A DNA stretch of 55,588 nt from Nitrospina sp. (GTDB lineage: Bacteria; Nitrospinota; Nitrospinia; Nitrospinales; Nitrospinaceae): positions 1-55,588 of the forward strand of contig JAGQJZ010000006.1 of the NCBI GenBank assembly GCA_020430445.1, given 5' to 3'. The stretch's first letter is position 1, and every line of letters begins with the position of its first letter. Below the pieces are notes generated by a model. It saw nothing but the letters and a program-made list of their open reading frames with translations. It searched no databases and had not been told where the DNA came from. Below, in pieces: positions 51,902 to 55,588 of this stretch. Position numbers and translations under genes: made by a program.

Positions 51902-52672
51902 TTATTCCCTGTTATCCAAAAAAAACTCCGTCAGGTCCTTCGCCAGGACCAGATCGCCCGAAAATTGGGCAGAAATAACAGGACGTGGGTCCATTTCCAG
52001 CATGGGGGGGTAGAAGTGGGTCAGGCAGAGGGTTTTGCAGTTGGACTCCCGGGCGATCCGGGCGGCGGGTGTCGGAGAAAGGTGCCCCGGAACATGGGAC
52101 TCGTCCGGCGTGCTGCACTCCAGAACCAGGACATCCGCCTCCCGGCCCAGGTCCACCATCGCCTGGCAGTAATCCGTGTCTCCCGAAATGGCGATGGAGT
52201 TGCCGGCCTCGTCCTCGAAGCGGAAGCCACGGCTGACTTCGATATGATTGACCCGGCGCGCCGTGACCGACAACCCGTCGAACTCCTGCGTTCCTTCGTC
52301 CAGCTCGAGGATGTCCAGAGCGTACGACGTTGGAACCAACCAGGTGCCAAAGGCTTTCAGGAGCCCGTCGAAAAATCCCCGGAAACCGTTCCCCGCCACA
52401 ATCGACAGCGGCCTTTGCCGGGCTTCCGGCGCATAGCGCGTGCTGAACAGGAAGTAGATGAGGTCGCACATGTGGTCCGGGTGGTTGTGGGTGAAGAAAA
52501 TCCGGTCCACATCGTGATAGGTCACCCCCAGCCGGAGCAACTGGCGCACGGTTCCGTAGCCGAAGTCGACCACGAAATTTTTTCCGGCGGACTGGATGAG
52601 CACTCCGGCGGAATTTCGATCCAGACTCGGGTAGGCGGTCCCCGATCCCAATATCACGGCACGAATCGGCAT
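51902..52672 (-). CDS. MBL-fold metallohydrolase, RNase Z-like
   Basis: The 256-residue metallo-beta-lactamase-fold protein has an opening VILGSGTAYPSLDRNSAG, metal motif THNHPDH (about residues 60-66), SGDTDYC with the bridging Asp, VLVLECSTPDESHVPGHLSP and LTHFYP. These fit the RNase Z / arylsulfatase-like branch, but the tRNA-binding exosite arm of RNase Z is not evident. It is probably a phosphodiesterase or hydrolase of unknown substrate. It is monocistronic, without a clear ribosome site. Confidence 0.88.
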   Translation of the reverse strand: MPIRAVILGSGTAYPSLDRNSAGVLIQSAGKNFVVDFGYGTVRQLLRLGVTYHDVDRIFFTHNHPDHMCDLIYFLFSTRYAPEARQRPLSIVAGNGFRGFFDGLLKAFGTWLVPTSYALDILELDEGTQEFDGLSVTARRVNHIEVSRGFRFEDEAGNSIAISGDTDYCQAMVDLGREADVLVLECSTPDESHVPGHLSPTPAARIARESNCKTLCLTHFYPPMLEMDPRPVISAQFSGDLVLAKDLTEFFLDNRE

Positions 52673-52843
52673 AATATTGGAACCTTCAAAAATTGCTCTG
52701 GACCACGAAGCCGGCCGGGAAGATTCAGAACCCGCGCGCTTCCGGAGAACCAGTGCTGAAATTATTGAAGATTCCCTAAAATCCTTTCAGGAAAAAGCGG
52801 TTGGCCCGTAGTTTGGGCATTTAGTATAATAATGGTTTAAGGA
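52673..52843. promoter_or_regulatory. Divergent promoter region before the DUF1566 gene
   Basis: No gene. TTGGCC (52801-52806), an 18-bp spacer and a perfect TATAAT (52825-52830) form a plausible promoter on the plus strand. Transcription would begin just before the leader element. Confidence 0.45.
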
Positions 52844-52947
52844 AACCTAATATATCTGAATTTGCGCTTCGGCGGCGTGCAGGCCTGTAAAAACCGGGCC
52901 TGCTCACGGCCCAGACCAATTTTGAGGTGCTCTTAAGAAGTAAAACC
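52844..52947 (+). promoter_or_regulatory. Candidate structured 5' leader element, copy 2
   Basis: It aligns with 36971-37081. GCAGGCC (52879-52885) and GGCCTGC (52897-52903) form a perfect 7-bp stem around the conserved loop TGTAAAAACCG. CGT/ACG extend it after a 2-nt bulge. TTTTGAGGTGCTCTTAAG and TAAAACC follow as in copy 1. It lies 30 bp before the ATG. Confidence 0.5.
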
Positions 52948-52977
52948 AGGAACTCTCCCGCTCATAAGGTGGCATTC

Positions 52978-53466
52978 ATGCGCTCTTTTACCATACGGTC
53001 CCTCCTCCTGTTCCTGTTCCTTGCGTTATCCGTCCCGGCCCTGGCCGAATCCACCCGCTTCAGCGTCGAGGGGGAAACCGTAACGGACAACCAGTCGCAT
53101 TTGATGTGGCAGAAGGGGGACTCCTATCACGACCTGCAAAAAGGCCTGACCTGGTATCAGGCCCTTGAATATGTGGATCAAAAAAACCTCGAACAATTCG
53201 GCGGGCACAATGACTGGCGGCTCCCGAAGATGGCGGAGCTTGCCGGACTCTGGGACTCGAGCCGGCCTTTGCTGAGCAAGGACCGAGAGCCCATCGGCCT
53301 TCCCGGCATGTTCACCGGTGGCGGCAGTTATTACCTCTGGTCCGGCAACGAACGCAATCTCGACAACGCCTGGTACTTTGGCCTGGGCCAGAAAGAGGAT
53401 TACTTCAACCTGAAGGAACTGGGCGATCTGGACCAGGGCGTGAAAATGGTGCGGGAAACGAAGTGA
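52978..53466 (+). CDS. DUF1566-family secreted protein, 162 aa
   Basis: A signal peptide (SFTIRSLLLFLFLALSVPALA) is followed by the DUF1566 (Lcl C-terminal) domain. Its marks are VTDNQSHLMWQKGD, LTWYQALEYVDQKN, GGHNDWRLPKMAELAGLWD and a final strand pair with YYLWSGNERNLDNAWYFGLGQ. The family has a C-type-lectin-like fold in secreted bacterial proteins, with roles mostly unknown. The ATG at 52978 has AAGGTGG upstream; the longer frame lies in the leader element. It precedes the di-haem cytochrome by 150 bp. Confidence 0.9.
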   Translation: MRSFTIRSLLLFLFLALSVPALAESTRFSVEGETVTDNQSHLMWQKGDSYHDLQKGLTWYQALEYVDQKNLEQFGGHNDWRLPKMAELAGLWDSSRPLLSKDREPIGLPGMFTGGGSYYLWSGNERNLDNAWYFGLGQKEDYFNLKELGDLDQGVKMVRETK

Positions 53467-53580
53467 TCACAGCAAAGTATTTCACGGCCAGAGCGGCTCA
53501 TCGTCCAGGACCGGGAACGCGAAAAGTGATCCACAATAATCAATCGCAACACGCAAAGCATTGAACTCTTTGACATCGAC

Positions 53581-53597
53581 ATCCGGGAAAACCGGAT
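53581..53597 (+). promoter_or_regulatory. Small hairpin before the di-haem cytochrome gene
   Basis: ATCCGG, loop GAAAA, CCGGAT form a perfect 6-bp stem ending 19 bp before the ATG and just upstream of the GAGGAA ribosome site. TTGACA lies at 53570. It may be an operator or mRNA-stabilising hairpin. Confidence 0.4.
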
Positions 53598-53615
53598 CAC
53601 ATAGAGGAATCCAAA

Positions 53616-55496
53616 ATGAATACCGTGCCGCATGATCCTTCCGTAAGGGGACTCCCCTGGCTGGTACTCCTCGCCGTCCTGTTGATCCTGCCCCACAGCG
53701 CCTTCGCCCACAGCGACGGCGCGGGCAAGCACGACCTGAAAAAGCTCGAGCCGAAACCCGAAGGCATGATCGAATTCGAGGAGAAGGCACCCGGTTCCGA
53801 ATACGGCACCGATCAGCCGAAAGAAGGCAGCGGACCGGACCTTTCACGCGGGCTGGACCTCGACGACGCGTTCTTCACGCGCGGGGCGCATAAAGAAGGC
53901 ATGAAGTCCAAGCCCCTGACCAAGGGACAGGCCCTGCTGGCGCGCGGGCGCAACATCTACCTGCACATGTGCGTCTACTGTCACGGCAAGGACGGCAACG
54001 GCGGCGGCACCGCCACCGACTACCTCTACCCCTGGCCACGCGATTTCAGAAAAGGCATCTTTAAGTTCCGCTCCACCCCCACCGGCACGCTGCCGCGCGA
54101 TGAAGACCTGTACCGCACCATCATCCGTGGAGTTCCGGGCACCTCGATGCCGGCGTGGAAGGACGCCCTCTCCCCGCAGGACACCTGGGCGCTGGTCAAC
54201 CTGATCAAGAGTTTCTCCACACGTTTCCGCAACGAGCCGCCGGGCCAGGCTGTCGCCGTCACCCCGGTTCCCTCCAGCCCGCAACTGGTGCAACGCGGCA
54301 AGGAGCTATTCCAGAAAAACAAATGTGTCGACTGCCACGGGCAGTCACTCAAGGGAGACGGGCCCAACGCCGACTCGCTGATCGACGCCTGGAAGCACGC
54401 CGTGTTCGTGCACGACCTCACGCTTCCCAACGAACTCAAGTCCGGGTACCTGCCGGAAGACATCTACCGCAGCATCACCAACGGACTCGACGGAACCCCC
54501 ATGGAATCCTACGCCCACCTGCCGGATGAAGACCGCTGGGCGCTGGTGCATTACATCCGCTCGAAATTCCAGCACGCCTACCACACCGCCGGTTACGAAA
54601 CCGACATATTCAGCCATTATGTCGACAGCCAGGTCCTTCCGGACCCGCAGGACCCGGTCTGGAACGACGCCAAAAGCATCGACCTGCACCTGCGCCCCCT
54701 GTCCGCAAGGCGCGGCGCGGTGGAGATCATCAACGTCGCCTCCGTCAACAACGGCGAGACCATCGCCTTCCGCCTGCGCTGGAAAGACCCGACCAAGGAC
54801 GGCTTCGTGGAAAACCGGGGGGACGTCTTTCGCGACGGTGTCGCCATCCAGGTGGCGCTGGGCGAAGTCACCCTGCACACCCACGGACACAACGAACCCT
54901 TCTTCGGGATGGGCAACCGCGGCAAGCCGGTCAACATCTGGCACTGGAAGGCGGGCCTTGAAGAAACCCTCGAAGCGTCGGAAGAGTCCGAATACTCCAC
55001 CGGCGGCGTCGACATGGACGCGTTGATCTTCGGCGGCGTCATGTCCAACCCCATCGCAAGACTCAACACCACCTCGGAAACGCAGGTCGAGGAACTCAAC
55101 TCCGAAGGCTTCGGCACCATCACGCCGCAACGGCCGGAACTGCAGAATGTGGAAGGATACGGTGTCTGGGAAAACGGGGAATGGAGCGTCGTCTTCACGC
55201 GGCAGATGGAAACCACCAGCAAATGGGACGCCAACTTCCTTGACCGGCAGGACCCGGCGCTCATCGCGTTCGCGGTTTGGGACGGAACACAGGAAGACCG
55301 CAACGGCCGCAAGGTCATCAGCGTGTGGCAGCGCCTGCACGTTTTAAAAGCAGGCCAGACCGAAGCGCAGGCGCTGGCGAAAAAAGCATCACCCGGCGGC
55401 GGCCACGGCGGTGGGCACGGTGGCATGGATCACGGTGCCATGGACCATGGGGATCATGGCGGCATGGATCACGGCGATCATTCCATGCAGCATTGA
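53616..55496 (+). CDS. Periplasmic di-haem cytochrome c with EB_DH-type haem domain (NxrC-like)
   Basis: The 626-residue exported protein has a signal peptide ending near HSAFA. Two class-I cytochrome c domains follow: CVYCH at residues 119-123 with Met ligand in GTSMPAW, and CVDCH at 237-241 with GTPMESY. An ethylbenzene-dehydrogenase-related haem-binding domain (about 340-580; RGAVEIINVASVNNGETIAFRLRWKD, KPVNIWHWKAG) comes next. The tail (about 594-626) is Gly/His/Met/Asp-rich with repeated MDHG. The layout matches candidate gamma subunits of nitrite oxidoreductase in Nitrospina-like bacteria, which pass electrons to the respiratory chain. Catalytic nxrA/B are absent here, so the role is inferred. 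The tail could bind metal. The ATG follows GAGGAA. Confidence 0.85.
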   Translation: MNTVPHDPSVRGLPWLVLLAVLLILPHSAFAHSDGAGKHDLKKLEPKPEGMIEFEEKAPGSEYGTDQPKEGSGPDLSRGLDLDDAFFTRGAHKEGMKSKPLTKGQALLARGRNIYLHMCVYCHGKDGNGGGTATDYLYPWPRDFRKGIFKFRSTPTGTLPRDEDLYRTIIRGVPGTSMPAWKDALSPQDTWALVNLIKSFSTRFRNEPPGQAVAVTPVPSSPQLVQRGKELFQKNKCVDCHGQSLKGDGPNADSLIDAWKHAVFVHDLTLPNELKSGYLPEDIYRSITNGLDGTPMESYAHLPDEDRWALVHYIRSKFQHAYHTAGYETDIFSHYVDSQVLPDPQDPVWNDAKSIDLHLRPLSARRGAVEIINVASVNNGETIAFRLRWKDPTKDGFVENRGDVFRDGVAIQVALGEVTLHTHGHNEPFFGMGNRGKPVNIWHWKAGLEETLEASEESEYSTGGVDMDALIFGGVMSNPIARLNTTSETQVEELNSEGFGTITPQRPELQNVEGYGVWENGEWSVVFTRQMETTSKWDANFLDRQDPALIAFAVWDGTQEDRNGRKVISVWQRLHVLKAGQTEAQALAKKASPGGGHGGGHGGMDHGAMDHGDHGGMDHGDHSMQH

Positions 55497-55535
55497 TCCG
55501 TCCGCACCAGCAACCGTATTTCAGAAATCAACTTT

Positions 55536-55570
55536 CTCCCCTTCGTCAATTCGAAGGGGAGATTTTTTTT
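55536..55570 (+). terminator. Intrinsic terminator of the di-haem cytochrome gene
   Basis: CTCCCCTTCG (55536-55545) pairs with CGAAGGGGAG (55552-55561) and eight T follow after one A. It is strong and about 40 bp after the stop. Confidence 0.9.
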
Positions 55571-55588
55571 GCCCTTAAAAACGGCTCA

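Noticed and set aside
52860..52947. A c-di-GMP or other known riboswitch before the DUF1566 gene
   Set aside because: The conserved bases of the known c-di-GMP-I core are absent; only a simple hairpin with a different conserved loop is seen.

Overview
The window is about 55.6 kb of a moderately GC-rich, Gram-negative, free-living bacterial chromosome with dense gene packing on both strands. The best guess for the host is a marine nitrite oxidiser of the Nitrospina type (Nitrospinota). The basis is a periplasmic di-haem cytochrome fused to an ethylbenzene-dehydrogenase-type haem domain at the right end, which resembles NxrC-like subunits, together with many outer-membrane and TPR proteins and an ammonium transporter. 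No rRNA or nxrA/B is present, so the assignment stays an inference.

Layout. 1-9 kb: the 3' end of miaB, a large unknown protein, a small unknown protein, yacG, glnD, a 6-phosphofructokinase and rimO. 9-15 kb: a cell-surface and signalling stretch with an outer-membrane barrel, two paralogous secreted proteins, a FecR-domain protein and a divergent CHASE2-adenylate cyclase. 15-29 kb: an orphan mlaC, TPR proteins, recN, gpmA, a degenerate HD-GYP protein, a frameshifted tlyA behind xseA-xseB, folD, and an HDOD protein behind a GAF/sigma-54 activator. 29-41 kb: two tandem TMTC-like membrane TPR proteins, tRNA-Leu(CAA), a second HDOD protein, a pentapeptide-repeat protein, amt, a KefB/C-type antiporter and a DUF1499 lipoprotein. 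40.5-48.2 kb: a YfhO-type membrane protein and a compact type IV pilus / type II secretion cluster (two prepilins, a PilC/GspF protein, a PilB/GspE ATPase). 48.3-55.6 kb: two coupled unknown envelope proteins, a small DMT-type transporter, a zinc-ribbon protein, an outer-membrane barrel, an MBL hydrolase, a DUF1566 protein and the di-haem cytochrome.

How the parts fit. Housekeeping genes (tRNA and ribosome methylthiolation, glycolysis, DNA repair, folate) are mixed with much second-messenger and envelope biology: cAMP, c-di-GMP-like HD-GYP, HDOD and PII uridylylation. Several signalling proteins have changed catalytic residues. The GlnD HD dyad is HS, the HD-GYP dyad is SD, and the cyclase carries the Thr of bicarbonate-responsive class IIIb enzymes.

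The most unusual signals are non-coding or recoding. (1) tlyA is broken at a run of nine A that forms an A-AAA-AAC slippery heptamer. (2) A leader element of about 90 bp with a compensated hairpin is repeated in front of two unrelated genes. (3) A repeat of about 65 bp sits immediately after three different gene ends. (4) A strong intrinsic terminator lies inside the annotated 5' end of a membrane-protein gene.
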